Source: Hippea jasoniae (GTDB taxonomy: Bacteria > Campylobacterota_A > Desulfurellia > Desulfurellales > Hippeaceae). From it: 37,921 nucleotides of DNA. The stretch's first letter is position 1. Each line of letters begins with the position of its first letter. Where the stretch lies: NCBI RefSeq assembly GCF_000744435.1, contig NZ_JQLX01000002.1, positions 1 through 37,921 on the forward strand, in the 5' to 3' direction. Below, piece after piece: positions 15,456 to 25,225 of the stretch. Position numbers and translations under genes: made by a program. The notes beneath the pieces are model-generated. The model ran no database searches and was not told the origin of the DNA. It saw only the letters and a list, made by a program, of their open reading frames with translations.

Positions 15456-17896
15456 TTCACCACAATATTGAGCAGTTTATCTTTTACATAGATTTTTTTA
15501 ATAACGGTTTTGCCGTCTATATGCCTTTTTACCTTTGCACTTTGAATAGCTTTTTCAAATATCTCATCCTCACCAAGCCCTGCATCTGCTTCAATCGTAT
15601 CCCTTAGCTTGCCATTAACCGTTATGGCAATCGTAACTTTATCCTTTATAAGGGCTTTGCTGTCATATTTAGGCCATTGTTCATAGGCGATTAAGCCACT
15701 ATGTCCGCTTATCTGCCACAGCTCCTCGGCAATATGCGGCACAATCGGATTAAGCAATACAAGCAAAACCTCCAAAGCCTTTGCAAACAAAGCCTCTTCT
15801 GAGTCAGTTTGCGGTTTAAAATCCTGCAGAAAGTTTACAAATTCCATGCAGGCCGCAATAGCAGTATTAAAATGATAATCCTCAAAATCCTCAGTAACCC
15901 TTTTTATCGTAAAGTTAATCATATAGTTGAGCTTCTTAAGTCGCTCACTGTCTATTTCCACATCTCTTGACTTTAAATTTTTATAATTAACAACAAGACG
16001 CCACAGTCTATTGAGAAACCTATAAGCACCCTCAACACCCTCATCCGACCACTCAAGATCCTTTTCAGGCGGTGCAGCAAATAAAATAAACAGTCTTGCC
16101 GTATCTGCACCGTAGTTGTTTATAATATCATCCGGGTCAACAACATTACCCTTAGATTTGCTCATTTTTGCGCCATCTTTTATAACCATACCCTGTGTAA
16201 GCAGCCTTTTAAACGGCTCAACTGAATCTGTATAGCCTAAATCGTGCAAAACCTTGGTAAAATAGCGCGCATACAAAAGATGCATAACGGCATGCTCAAT
16301 GCCGCCAACATATTGATCAACATCCATCCAGTAGTTCACCTTCTGTCTTTCAAAGATATCCTTTTCATACTTGGGAGAACAATACCTCAAAAAATACCAG
16401 GAGGATTCCATAAATGTATCAAATGTATCGGTTTCCCTTTTTGCTTTTGCTCCACAAACAGGACAGGTTGTATTAACAAATTCTTCAACCTTTTCAAGTG
16501 GTGAGCCACCCTCACCTGTTATCTCAACATTTTCAGGCAATCTAACGGGTAGATTTTCTATCTTTTCGGGCACTATACCGCAGTTTGGACAGTAAATAAC
16601 AGGAATCGGTGCACCCCAGTATCTCTGGCGAGAAACATTCCAGTCACGCAACCTGTACTGATAACCCTCTTTTGCAAGGCCTCTCTTCTTTAGCCATGCA
16701 ACGATCTCCCATTTGGCTTTCTCATTATCCATTCCATCAAAATCAGCTGAATTTACCAAAACGCCTCTTTCTGTGTAGGCTTCGGTTAGCTTTTTGCCTT
16801 CATCTGGCACACCTTCGGCTTTAATAACGATCCTGATAGGCAGGTTGTATTTCTTTGCAAATTCAAAATCACGCTGGTCATGGGCAGGCACGGCCATTAC
16901 AACACCTGTTCCATACTCCATTAAAACAAAGTTTGCAGCATAAAGTGGAATTTTTTCATTTGTTGCAGGGTTAATTACATAAACGCCTGTAAAGATACCC
17001 TCTTTCTCTTTAGAAAAATCCCTTTCAGACTTTCTAAACTTTTCAGCAAACGCTTTAAGCTCCTCTTTCTTTTTATCATCAACAAGCCTAGAAAGTTTTG
17101 GATGATCGGGCGCTATAGAAACAAAGGTTGCACCAAAAAGTGTGTCGGGTCTTGTTGTAAACACCTCAAGATAATCATCAACGCCATCAATTTTAAACTT
17201 AATAAATGCACCCTTTGATTTGCCTATCCAGTTTATCTGCTGGATTAAAACCTTCTGCGGCCAGCCTTCTTCGATTAATTTCATATCATCAAGAAGCCTA
17301 TCTGCATAATCTGTAATCTTTAAAAACCACTCATCCATATCTTTTTGTATAACCTCGCTGCCGCATCGCCAGCATCTGCCATCTTCAACCTGCTCATTGG
17401 CAAGCACCGTTTTGCAGCTTGGGCAGTAGTTTACCGTGCTTTTAGCTCTATAAACCATGCCTTTTTTAAACATCTCAATAAAGATCTTCTGCTCCCATTT
17501 ATAATAGTCAGGATCGCATGTTATTACGAGGCGATCCCAATCATAAGAAAATCCCAGCCGCTTAAGCTCCTTGATCATGTAATCGATATTGGAATATGTC
17601 CACTTAGCCGGATGGGTTTTATTGGCAATGGCAGCATTCTCAGCCGGCAGTCCAAACGCATCAAAGCCCATTGGATGTAAAACATTATAACCTTTAGCAA
17701 ACTTATAACGGGCTATTGCATCGCCGATTGAGTAGTTTCTCACATGACCCATATGGATTCTGCCAGATGGATACGGGAACATCTCAAGCTGATAAAATTT
17801 GGGCTTTTTATCAAAATCCCTTGCCTTAAATACACCCTCTTTTTCCCATATCTTTTGCCATTTTGTTTCAATTTCTGCTGGATTGTACTTCTCCAA
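15452..17896 (-). CDS. leuS: leucyl-tRNA synthetase
   Basis: This is an 814-residue class I synthetase. The HIGH-type motif is FPYPSGRIHMGHVRNY (about residues 42-57), and the KMSKS loop is in GAKMSKSKGNVVDP. A CP1 editing domain includes TTRPDTLFG, and there are two CxxC zinc-type pairs (CPSC/CWRC, and CPNC with CPVC). The anticodon-binding part ends with VNGKLRDTI. The start is TTG with GGAGG eight bases ahead. It follows ilvD closely and translationally couples to lptE. Confidence 0.96.
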   Translation of the reverse strand: MEKYNPAEIETKWQKIWEKEGVFKARDFDKKPKFYQLEMFPYPSGRIHMGHVRNYSIGDAIARYKFAKGYNVLHPMGFDAFGLPAENAAIANKTHPAKWTYSNIDYMIKELKRLGFSYDWDRLVITCDPDYYKWEQKIFIEMFKKGMVYRAKSTVNYCPSCKTVLANEQVEDGRCWRCGSEVIQKDMDEWFLKITDYADRLLDDMKLIEEGWPQKVLIQQINWIGKSKGAFIKFKIDGVDDYLEVFTTRPDTLFGATFVSIAPDHPKLSRLVDDKKKEELKAFAEKFRKSERDFSKEKEGIFTGVYVINPATNEKIPLYAANFVLMEYGTGVVMAVPAHDQRDFEFAKKYNLPIRIVIKAEGVPDEGKKLTEAYTERGVLVNSADFDGMDNEKAKWEIVAWLKKRGLAKEGYQYRLRDWNVSRQRYWGAPIPVIYCPNCGIVPEKIENLPVRLPENVEITGEGGSPLEKVEEFVNTTCPVCGAKAKRETDTFDTFMESSWYFLRYCSPKYEKDIFERQKVNYWMDVDQYVGGIEHAVMHLLYARYFTKVLHDLGYTDSVEPFKRLLTQGMVIKDGAKMSKSKGNVVDPDDIINNYGADTARLFILFAAPPEKDLEWSDEGVEGAYRFLNRLWRLVVNYKNLKSRDVEIDSERLKKLNYMINFTIKRVTEDFEDYHFNTAIAACMEFVNFLQDFKPQTDSEEALFAKALEVLLVLLNPIVPHIAEELWQISGHSGLIAYEQWPKYDSKALIKDKVTIAITVNGKLRDTIEADAGLGEDEIFEKAIQSAKVKRHIDGKTVIKKIYVKDKLLNIVVK

Positions 17897-17912
17897 TTTT
17901 AAAACCTCCGTT

Positions 17913-19580
17913 TTAGTATTCTAAAACAGCTCCTTTTGCAGCTGAACCTACCATTTTAGCGTATCTTGCAAGCCATCCCTTTGTTATTTTTGGTGGTTTT
18001 GGTTTAAAATTCTTTCTTCTTTGCTCAATCGTTTTCTCATCAACAAGCAGATTCATCGTTTTATTTTCAACATCAAATTCTATTTTATCACCCTCTTCTA
18101 TTAAACCGATCAAACCGCCCCTTGCTGCCTCAGGTGCAATATGACCCACAGACAGACCTCTTGTTGCACCAGAAAATCTACCATCGGTTATCAAAGCAAC
18201 ATCCTTATCAAGCCCCATGCCTGCTATGGCACTGGTTGGCTGAAGCATCTCTTTCATTCCAGGGCCTCCAGCAGGACCCTCATACCTTATAACAACAACA
18301 TCGCCTTTATGGATATCCTTTGCAAATATTGCCTTCAAAGCTTCCTCTTCAGAATCAAATACACGTGCCCTGCCAACAAATTTATTCATAGATACATCTA
18401 CGCCGGATTGCTTCAAAACAGCACCATCCGGTGCAAGATTGCCTTTCAAGATAGTCAAACCGCCTCTTGGGAAATATGGTTTATCAAGTGGTCTTATCAC
18501 TTCATCCCTGTAAACACGGGCGTTTTTGTAATTCTCATAGATCGTTTTGCCGCTCACTGTAATACAATCGTGATTAAGCAAACCCAAAGGCTCAAGTCTA
18601 TTCAAAAGCGCCATCATACCACCAGCTTCATCTAAATCCTGCAGATGATACGGACCAACAGGAGAAAATGCGCACAGATCCGGCACCTTATCGGTTAGTT
18701 TATCAAAATCATCAAGCGTTAAGTCAACCTCAGCCTCGTTTGCAATGGCAAGCAGATGTAAGACGGTGTTTGTCGAGCATCCCATAGCCATATCTGCAAC
18801 AATGGCATTTAAAAAAGCCTCTTTTGTCATTATATCGCGTGGCTTGATACCTTTTTCAACAAGCTCCACAATCTTCATACCGGCTAACTTTGCAAGTCTT
18901 ACCCTTGCAGCCATCGGTGCCGGGATTGTACCGTTACCCGGTAAAGACAGACCAAGCACCTCACTGATGCAATTTATGGAGTTTGCAGAATACATGCCAG
19001 AGCATGAGCCGCATGATGGACAACCAGCTTCTTCAACAGCCCTCAGTTCTTCTTCTGTAATCTCACCGTTAACATATTTTCCAACGGCCTCAAAAACCTG
19101 AGCAAGGTCTATGTCGGTTCCTGAAAACCTTCCAGCCAGCATCGGCCCACCGGATATCATAATTGCTGGAATATTAACCCTTGCTGCAGCCATCATCATA
19201 CCTGGAACTATCTTGTCGCAGGCAGGCAAAATAACAAGACCATCTACCGGATGAGCGTTAACCATTGTCTCAACACTGTCTGCAATGAGCTCCCTTGAAG
19301 GCAGAGAGTAATGCATACCCAGATGACCCATTGCTATACCATCATCAACGCCAATCACATTAAACTCAATGGGTGTGCCACCTGCCATATAGATACCGTA
19401 TTTGACAGCCTCAACAAGCTGCTGCATATGAACATGACCTGGAACAATTGTGTTGTATGAGTTAGCAATTGCTATTATCGGCCTGTTTAGTTCAATATCC
19501 GTATAACCATCAGCTTTAAACAAAGACCTGTGAGGCGCCCTTTGGGGACCCTTTATCATTATATCACTTCTTCTTGCCAT
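17913..19580 (-). CDS. ilvD: dihydroxy-acid dehydratase
   Basis: This 555-residue Fe-S enzyme makes the 2-keto acids of valine and isoleucine from dihydroxy acids. Cluster cysteines lie in PACDKIVPG and [15 protein letters not shown], and [15 protein letters not shown] near the C-terminus carries the catalytic serine region. It is full length. It begins a long operon; coupling a branched-chain amino-acid enzyme with leuS is functionally plausible. GGGAGG precedes ATG 19580. Confidence 0.96.
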   Translation of the reverse strand: MARRSDIMIKGPQRAPHRSLFKADGYTDIELNRPIIAIANSYNTIVPGHVHMQQLVEAVKYGIYMAGGTPIEFNVIGVDDGIAMGHLGMHYSLPSRELIADSVETMVNAHPVDGLVILPACDKIVPGMMMAAARVNIPAIMISGGPMLAGRFSGTDIDLAQVFEAVGKYVNGEITEEELRAVEEAGCPSCGSCSGMYSANSINCISEVLGLSLPGNGTIPAPMAARVRLAKLAGMKIVELVEKGIKPRDIMTKEAFLNAIVADMAMGCSTNTVLHLLAIANEAEVDLTLDDFDKLTDKVPDLCAFSPVGPYHLQDLDEAGGMMALLNRLEPLGLLNHDCITVSGKTIYENYKNARVYRDEVIRPLDKPYFPRGGLTILKGNLAPDGAVLKQSGVDVSMNKFVGRARVFDSEEEALKAIFAKDIHKGDVVVIRYEGPAGGPGMKEMLQPTSAIAGMGLDKDVALITDGRFSGATRGLSVGHIAPEAARGGLIGLIEEGDKIEFDVENKTMNLLVDEKTIEQRRKNFKPKPPKITKGWLARYAKMVGSAAKGAVLEY

Positions 19581-19607
19581 AACAGCCTCCCTGCAAAATT
19601 TTGAAAG

Positions 19608-19635
19608 ATTATTAACAAAAAATAGACTATGTCAA
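19608..19635 (-). promoter_or_regulatory. promoter of ilvD-leuS operon
   Basis: On the minus strand TTGACA (19635-19630) is followed by 16 bases and AATAAT (19613-19608). The -35 element is formed by the last two sense codons of the thioesterase gene upstream, just before its TAG. About 20-25 bases of leader would carry the GGGAGG of ilvD. Confidence 0.65.
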
Positions 19636-20016
19636 GTTGCTAATACACTCGGGTAGTTTTACTATTTTTAAATCCTTATCAACGCTAACCGATAATATCT
19701 CAACCTCTGCGGCTAAATCACCATCACCATTTCTTATTTCAAATAAAAGCTCAACAGAGGCTCTTTTTATATTTTTTAAGGCAACAGAAACTTCTACCTC
19801 ATCGCCAAGTTTTAAGCTCTTTTTATACTTTGCTTTTACCTCACTGACCACAAGATAGATGCCTTCATTATGAAGTTTGAACAGATCGCAGCCCTTACTT
19901 AAAAAAAATTCCTGCTTTGCCCTTTCGCAATATTTTAGATAATTGGCATAATAAACCACACCACCAGCATCGGTATCATCGTAGTAAATACGTGTTTTAT
20001 AAGCCATTTCACCCAT
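19627..20016 (-). CDS. ybgC: YbgC-like acyl-CoA thioesterase (hot-dog fold)
   Basis: This is a 129-residue protein with [23 protein letters not shown] (about residues 11-33), which includes the catalytic Asp of the 4-hydroxybenzoyl-CoA thioesterase/YbgC family. It likely hydrolyses short acyl-CoAs. In many genomes YbgC sits with the Tol-Pal envelope system, but here it follows pgi. ATG 20016 overlaps the pgi end by eight bases and has AGAGG ahead; ATG 20007 is an alternative. Confidence 0.85.
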   Translation of the reverse strand: MGEMAYKTRIYYDDTDAGGVVYYANYLKYCERAKQEFFLSKGCDLFKLHNEGIYLVVSEVKAKYKKSLKLGDEVEVSVALKNIKRASVELLFEIRNGDGDLAAEVEILSVSVDKDLKIVKLPECISNLT

Positions 20017-21211
20017 TTTTCAATTCCTCTTTTGCATATTTCTTTGATTTTTCCACACCCGGCTGATCGAATGGATCTACACCTAAAAGCTCTCCAGCCT
20101 TTGCCGTTGCTATCATCAAAAGCATCAACAAGCTTGCAAGTCCAAACTCATCGGTTCTTTTTAAAAACAATTCTGATACAGCCAGACCTTTTTCCTTCAA
20201 AGCCTTAAGTGTTGCGTTTTTTTCAATCTCCATAATTTTGCATAATGAACCTGTTTTGTATTGCCAGATTGTTTTATCATCAACAGCGAAATCCGTTTTA
20301 CAGGGCATATCAACAAAAACAAAAGCCTTATCTGAAGGACCATCCTGATAAAGCTGCAGCTGGGAATGCTGATCTGTCACACCAACTGCCTCAATAGGCG
20401 TCTGACCTTTTCCATTTTTACCCAGACTCTCTGCCCACAGCTGTCTGAACCACTCGCCTATTTTAGCCAATCTATCTTTATAGGCAAAAAACACAAGCAT
20501 ATTTTTGCCTTCTTTATAGTTTTCAACAGCAAAAAGGGCAAAATCGTTTGGCAGGCCAAAGCCGTTTCTATAGCCTCTCACAGCTGTTTTGCCACCTTCA
20601 ATAAAACCATCAACATCATATCCAAAAAAGGCTAAAGGAAAAACAGCAACAGGCGTAAAAACACTGTATCTACCACCCACCTCTTCCGGGATTAAGAAAG
20701 TCTTGATATTGTTTTTTTGTGCAAATTCATACAAAAAACCCTTATCTGAAGTGGTAAACACAAAATGTTTATGTGCTTTGTTGCCAAAGATTTTAGTTAA
20801 ATGTTTATAGATGGTCGAAAATTGCGCTATCGTCTCAATTGTTGAGCCACTTTTTGAAACAACATGAAACAGTGTTTTTTCAAGATTTAAATTTAAAATA
20901 AACTCAATTCTTTCTGGGTCAATGTTATCAAGCACAAAATAGCGTTTCTTGCTTGTGTAATTTGAATAAATCCCTCCTAAGAATGATAAAGCTGCAGTTG
21001 CAGGCAAAGCCGAGCCACCTATACCAACCTGCACAAAATTCTCAAACTCTTCAAACTCTTCTGCAGCTTCTTTAACATCCTCTACATCTATTTTACACAA
21101 ACTTCTTACAAAACCGTAATTTGCCCTGTATTTAAGCCTTTTTGAGTCTGATACATCACTTTTAAACTCAATTGTATTTTCTAACTCTAAAACCTCTCTA
21201 ACCTTTATCAT
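20009..21211 (-). CDS. pgi: glucose-6-phosphate isomerase (short form)
   Basis: This 400-residue enzyme interconverts glucose-6- and fructose-6-phosphate. The sugar-binding loops GIGGSALPATAAL and VVSKSGSTIETIAQ are clear, as is a late Gln/Glu-rich active region (TDQHSQLQLYQDGP). It is much shorter than the roughly 550-residue enterobacterial enzyme but close to short forms of about 400-450 residues known elsewhere. ATG 21211 with AGGA ahead is preferred to the TTG six bases upstream. Confidence 0.9.
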   Translation of the reverse strand: MIKVREVLELENTIEFKSDVSDSKRLKYRANYGFVRSLCKIDVEDVKEAAEEFEEFENFVQVGIGGSALPATAALSFLGGIYSNYTSKKRYFVLDNIDPERIEFILNLNLEKTLFHVVSKSGSTIETIAQFSTIYKHLTKIFGNKAHKHFVFTTSDKGFLYEFAQKNNIKTFLIPEEVGGRYSVFTPVAVFPLAFFGYDVDGFIEGGKTAVRGYRNGFGLPNDFALFAVENYKEGKNMLVFFAYKDRLAKIGEWFRQLWAESLGKNGKGQTPIEAVGVTDQHSQLQLYQDGPSDKAFVFVDMPCKTDFAVDDKTIWQYKTGSLCKIMEIEKNATLKALKEKGLAVSELFLKRTDEFGLASLLMLLMIATAKAGELLGVDPFDQPGVEKSKKYAKEELKNG

Positions 21212-21213
21212 AC

Positions 21214-22398
21214 TCAAATCCTGAAGCCTTTAAGATAATTATCCAGGTTTTCAATCTCCCCCTTGAGTCTTCTTAAGTTATCCACAATCTCATCCATAAA
21301 TCTTTTGTTCTCTTCAACTCTGTCTAAAGCCGAAAGTTGAGCGTTTGTTTCTTCAACCCCTGCAGCAACATTTTCAAGCTCATTAAAGAAACGCTGCAAT
21401 CTATCGTTTGCTTCTGCTGTCATCTCTTTGACAGTTTCCATGGCATCCTTAAGCGCCTCATTATTCTCTTTTGATTCAACGGTTTTTTCACTGATAAGTT
21501 TTATGCTATTTGTCAGCTGGGATGATGTATTTGTCAACACCTTTATCATCTCAGCAATATCTGCCGTAGATTTCTGGGTTTTTTCAGCTAACTCTCTGAT
21601 TTCATCTGCAACCACGGCAAAACCACGTCCGGCCTCACCGGCTCTTGCTGCCTCAATTGCGGCGTTTAAAGCAAGAAGGTTTGTCTGCTGGGCAATGTCA
21701 TCGATTATATCCACTGTCTTTAAAATACCACCAACAACATCATCAAGACTCTGTGCTTTTTCTTTAATTCTTTCAACCATTTCAAGTAAAGAATCAACAA
21801 ACTTTATATTTGAAAGCGTCAAGGAAAAGTTATTATTCAGGGAGTCATTTGAAGCCTCAATCCCTTCTTTTAAATTTGAAAGCTCATCTATTAAAGAATT
21901 ATACGATGAAGATAAGTTTTCCACAGCTATTCGGATCTGTGAGGCTGCATCAAGCACGCTATCACTGTTTTGCTTTATATTGTGGGTTTTTGCATAAACA
22001 TTCTCAGAGAGCTTTTCAACAGAACCCACAAGCTCGTAAGTATGTTTTATAACATCAACCAGGGCTTCTACAGCAAGGTTAAACACATTGGCAAGCACAC
22101 CCAATTCATCCTCTGAATTCAGAAGCTCTCTTTTATCTATCCTTACCGTCAAATTCTTCTTTTCAATCTCTCCAAGATTTTTAGCAAGATAGTTCAATTG
22201 AGAAAAAATTACCTTTTTGGCTATAAAAAAAGCACTCAAGCCCACAATCACTCCAGCGATAATGCAGGAAAATATAAATATCAACTCAAAACCTTTTTTA
22301 AATGTAACAAAATAGGATGTGAAGATAGGGAAAATAATCCCCATCCCCACACCAAAACCAACCATAGATATAAGTAACAACCTTGTATAACTACGCAT
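21214..22398 (-). CDS. methyl-accepting chemotaxis protein without periplasmic sensor
   Basis: This is a 394-residue chemoreceptor. Two membrane helices (about residues 5-29 and 38-60) are separated by a loop of only around ten residues. A HAMP-like stretch (about 60-115) and a long coiled coil with the conserved signalling tip [20 protein letters not shown] follow, in a segment that continues [17 protein letters not shown]. With no room for a ligand-binding domain, it probably senses membrane, cytoplasmic or energy state, or relays for a partner. ATG 22398 is supported by AGAGGTG, which overlaps the fba stop. Confidence 0.9.
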   Translation of the reverse strand: MRSYTRLLLISMVGFGVGMGIIFPIFTSYFVTFKKGFELIFIFSCIIAGVIVGLSAFFIAKKVIFSQLNYLAKNLGEIEKKNLTVRIDKRELLNSEDELGVLANVFNLAVEALVDVIKHTYELVGSVEKLSENVYAKTHNIKQNSDSVLDAASQIRIAVENLSSSYNSLIDELSNLKEGIEASNDSLNNNFSLTLSNIKFVDSLLEMVERIKEKAQSLDDVVGGILKTVDIIDDIAQQTNLLALNAAIEAARAGEAGRGFAVVADEIRELAEKTQKSTADIAEMIKVLTNTSSQLTNSIKLISEKTVESKENNEALKDAMETVKEMTAEANDRLQRFFNELENVAAGVEETNAQLSALDRVEENKRFMDEIVDNLRRLKGEIENLDNYLKGFRI

Positions 22399-22406
22399 AG
22401 GCACCT

Positions 22407-23396
22407 CTATTTTACCCTTCCTGCACTACCTAAGACTTCTTTGTTTTTGCGCATATACATCTTTATCAATTCCTCTCGTGCAGGACCAAGATATTTTCTT
22501 GGATCAAACTCTTTGGGTTGAGTCCATAACACCTCTCTAACCTTTGCCGTCATAGCAAGTCTACCGTCAGAGTCGATATTGATTTTGCAAACGGCACTTT
22601 TTGCAGCTTTTCTGAGCTGATCCTCAGGAACACCAACAGCACCTTAAAGATTACCGCCGTATTTATTGATTATCTGCACATACTCCTGCAGCACGCTTGA
22701 TGCACCGTGTAAAACAATGGGGAAACCAGGGATCCTCCTTTCAACCTCCTCAAGTATATCAAATCTCAATGGCGGTGGCTGCTGACCGGGTTTTACCTTA
22801 AACTTGTATGCACCATGAGATGTTCCGATGGCTATGGCAAGTGAATCAACACCTGTTTTATTCACAAAATCCTCAACATCATCAGGGTTTGTATAGATGT
22901 TCTTTTCTGCCTTTACATCATCCTCGATACCTGCAAGCACACCCAATTCACCCTCAATAGTTACATCATACTTGTGGGCATACTCAACGACTTTTGCTGT
23001 TATTTCAACATTTTCATCATAAGGCAGATGGCTACCATCTATCATAACAGATGAAAAGCCCATCTCTATACAGCTTTTGCACAGCTCAAAACTATCACCA
23101 TGGTCAAGATGTAACGCAATGGGAATCTCTTTTAAGTTGTTTTCCCTTGCAATTTCCTTCATCAACTCCACAGCACCCTGTGCCATCCATCTTAGAAGCG
23201 TTTGATTGGCATATTTTCTTGCGCCTTTTGAAACCTGCAATATAACAGGCGATTGTGTTAGTGTGCAGGCTGTAATAATAGCCTGAAGCTGCTCCATATT
23301 GTTGAAGTTATAAGCAGGAACGGCATATCCATTTTCCATGGCATCCTTAAACATCTCTTTTGTATTAACAAATCCCAACTCACTGTAGTGAACCAT
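22407..23396 (-). pseudogene. fba: class II fructose-bisphosphate aldolase with premature stop
   Basis: The first 250 codons encode a class II aldolase N-terminal part: LHLDHGDSFELC with the zinc/active-site residues, the GELG segment of the family, and LHGASSV. At 22646-22644 an in-frame TAA interrupts it after KYGGNL. The same frame then continues for 78 more sense codons to a TAG at 22407 and includes AVGVPEDQL, KINIDSDGRLAMTAKVREVL, FDPRKYLGPARE and a GSAG end. These are exactly the expected C-terminus, including the conserved Asn of KINID that binds the substrate phosphate. A single A-to-T change in a lysine codon would explain it. The ribosome binding site AGGAGGA and a good promoter are intact, so the mutation is recent or an assembly error; the truncated product should be inactive. 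Confidence 0.85.
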
Positions 23397-23427
23397 AACT
23401 CATCCTCCTGTCCAAGGGTTTTTGTTT

Positions 23428-23456
23428 AGTATATGAAATTAAATTCAACTTAACAA
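23428..23456 (-). promoter_or_regulatory. promoter of fba-mcp-pgi-ybgC
   Basis: On the minus strand TTGTTA (23456-23451), a 17-base spacer and TATACT (23433-23428) precede the fba ribosome binding site, giving a leader of about 25-30 bases. It lies in the 64-base gap after the radical SAM gene. Confidence 0.6.
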
Positions 23457-23460
23457 GCAA

Positions 23461-24414
23461 TTAAACACCCAAATGTGCAATCCTTGCCATACTGCCGGTT
23501 ATAAACAACTTTCCCCCGTATTCATATTCAAACGCCTTGCCTTCTTTAATAAAAGCCTCTACAATCAGCTCCACCTTCTCCTCCTCTATGGAAAAAATCC
23601 TTGCAAGCTCCTCTTTTGAACAGGGTCTGATATTGATCAGCTTAACTATTGAATTTTCTATATCCTCATAAAACTTGTCGTTTTCCTTGTTAAAGTTACC
23701 AATCAGCTCAACCTCAACCGATAGTTTCGCAGAAAGATAAAGATAAATATCCATCATCTCATCATCGCTGAGTTTTTCCACCCAGGGCAGTGCTGGTGGT
23801 CTATCAACCGTGCCTATCTGGGTTTTTGTAGGCTGGATGTAATTTATCGCTTTAATAAGGGCATCAAGCTCCTCTTTTGAGTCGTTTATACCTTTAACAA
23901 ACAACACCTCAAGCCACAATTGACCCAAAAAGGAGTGGGAAAATTTGGCAATACCTGCAATAATAGTCTCAAGGTCAAGTGATGTATGGGGTCTGTTGAG
24001 CTTCAAAAAACTTCTATAAACAGCCGTATCAAGGCTTGGCACAACAACATCGGCTAAAGCAAGCTCCTCTCTAACCTCATCCATAAACATCAAGCTACCG
24101 TTTGTAAGCACGGCCACAGGATAGCCTTTTTTCTTTACAAACCTGATCAACCTGCCAATATCCTTATTCAGCGTTGGCTCACCACTTCCTGAAAATGTTA
24201 CAAAATCAACTCTACCAACCTTATCTATATTCTTTTCAAATTCAGCCTCAATCAATGATGGATCAAAAAAACGTTCCCTTTTTGCCCACAGTTTTGTTGT
24301 TTTACCAACTTCGCAGTAAATGCAATTATAGCTGCAGGTTTTATAGGGCACGATATTTATTCCCAAACTCAATCCAAGCCTGCGCGATGGCACTGGTCCA
24401 AACAAAAAATCCAT
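23461..24414 (-). CDS. radical SAM protein (COG0731-like) with C-terminal helix-turn-helix
   Basis: This is a 317-residue protein. GPVPSRRLGLSLG is followed by the cluster motif CSYNCIYC (about residues 27-34) and FSGSGEPTLN, the SAM-binding GGE-like element. Residues about 245-317 resemble a winged helix (CSKEELARIFSIEEEKVELI). This layout fits uncharacterised Fe-S oxidoreductases of COG0731; the substrate is unknown. GGAGG lies before the ATG, which starts just after the stop of the eIF2B-like gene, so the two are coupled. Confidence 0.85.
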   Translation of the reverse strand: MDFLFGPVPSRRLGLSLGINIVPYKTCSYNCIYCEVGKTTKLWAKRERFFDPSLIEAEFEKNIDKVGRVDFVTFSGSGEPTLNKDIGRLIRFVKKKGYPVAVLTNGSLMFMDEVREELALADVVVPSLDTAVYRSFLKLNRPHTSLDLETIIAGIAKFSHSFLGQLWLEVLFVKGINDSKEELDALIKAINYIQPTKTQIGTVDRPPALPWVEKLSDDEMMDIYLYLSAKLSVEVELIGNFNKENDKFYEDIENSIVKLINIRPCSKEELARIFSIEEEKVELIVEAFIKEGKAFEYEYGGKLFITGSMARIAHLGV

Positions 24415-24416
24415 TT

Positions 24417-25169
24417 CTAACCTCCATCGAATAATCTATCCACAAATCTTAAAGGAACATATTCAAAGTATTGATTTAGCCTGTCACATCTAAGCCTGCT
24501 AATCTCATCCTTATCCATATGCCTGATTTCATATAATTTTTTTAACGGGCCTTCTAACCGCTTAAACCTGTTTGCAACAACAAAAAACGGCTTTTTAAAC
24601 TCTCTGGCAAGCAAAGCAAGATATAGGCTTCCGATTTTGTTAACAAACACATCATCCAATACAGCATCAGCGCCAACCAAAAAGCAGTCAACTTCATCAG
24701 CAACAACACCGTATGCGGCATCCTCAAACAGTAATACATCAATTTTTTCTCCTAAAAGATTTTCAGCAAGCAGTTCGCCCTCTCTTGCTGGGTGTCCAAC
24801 AGAAACAAAAACCTTTTTGGGTCTAACCTTTAATATCGTTTCATATACGCTTTTTGAATAGGAGATTGTGGCTATAAAATTATAGCGTTTTAAATGTTCA
24901 AATGCCTGGCCAACAGCCTCCTCTTCGGCTTTTGCAAACTCATTTTTGAGTTTTACAAGCCCCTCTTTAGAATTAGACGATATAATTCTATCTGCCACAT
25001 TAACAACAACGGCCATAGATTTTTGTCTTTTAGCTATTTTTTCAACAAGCAAAACAAGTGTATCATCTCCAAACATATCAACAGCGCAATCTATCATTTT
25101 TAAAGCTATGGTTGTTGAGGAGGATGTATGGTCAATGGCAAGCTTTTTTAAAATTTCCTTGCAATCCAT
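24417..25169 (-). CDS. eIF2B alpha/beta/delta-like (IF-2B family) protein
   Basis: This 250-residue protein shows the C-terminal Rossmann-type core of the IF-2B family: VRPKKVFVSVGHPAREG, VDCFLVGADAVLDDVFVNKIG and LALLAREFKKPFFVVANRFK. Relatives include methylthioribose-1-phosphate isomerase and ribose-1,5-bisphosphate isomerase, as well as archaeal and eukaryotic 2B subunits. This one is short and its reaction cannot be named. No ribosome binding site precedes ATG 25169, and the promoter would start transcription at the ATG itself. It is divergent from the plus-strand pair at 25226. Confidence 0.8.
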   Translation of the reverse strand: MDCKEILKKLAIDHTSSSTTIALKMIDCAVDMFGDDTLVLLVEKIAKRQKSMAVVVNVADRIISSNSKEGLVKLKNEFAKAEEEAVGQAFEHLKRYNFIATISYSKSVYETILKVRPKKVFVSVGHPAREGELLAENLLGEKIDVLLFEDAAYGVVADEVDCFLVGADAVLDDVFVNKIGSLYLALLAREFKKPFFVVANRFKRLEGPLKKLYEIRHMDKDEISRLRCDRLNQYFEYVPLRFVDRLFDGG

Positions 25170-25175
25170 ACATAA

Positions 25176-25203
25176 ATTGTAATATTAAAAAAGATAAATT
25201 CAA
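25176..25203 (-). promoter_or_regulatory. promoter of eIF2B-like/radical SAM operon (leaderless)
   Basis: On the minus strand TTGAAT (25203-25198) is followed by 16 bases and TACAAT (25181-25176). The ATG at 25169 begins only six bases after the -10 box, where the first transcribed base is expected. A weaker plus-strand pair (TTGCAA 25159-25164, TAATAT 25180-25185, 15-base spacer) overlaps it and could serve the divergent gene. Confidence 0.5.
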
Positions 25204-25225
25204 ACTTTATTGAAGGGAGGCTAAA

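Noticed and set aside
22644-22646. Recoding of the fba stop (selenocysteine or pyrrolysine)
   Set aside because: The codon is TAA, not TGA or TAG, and the expected residue is an ordinary lysine.
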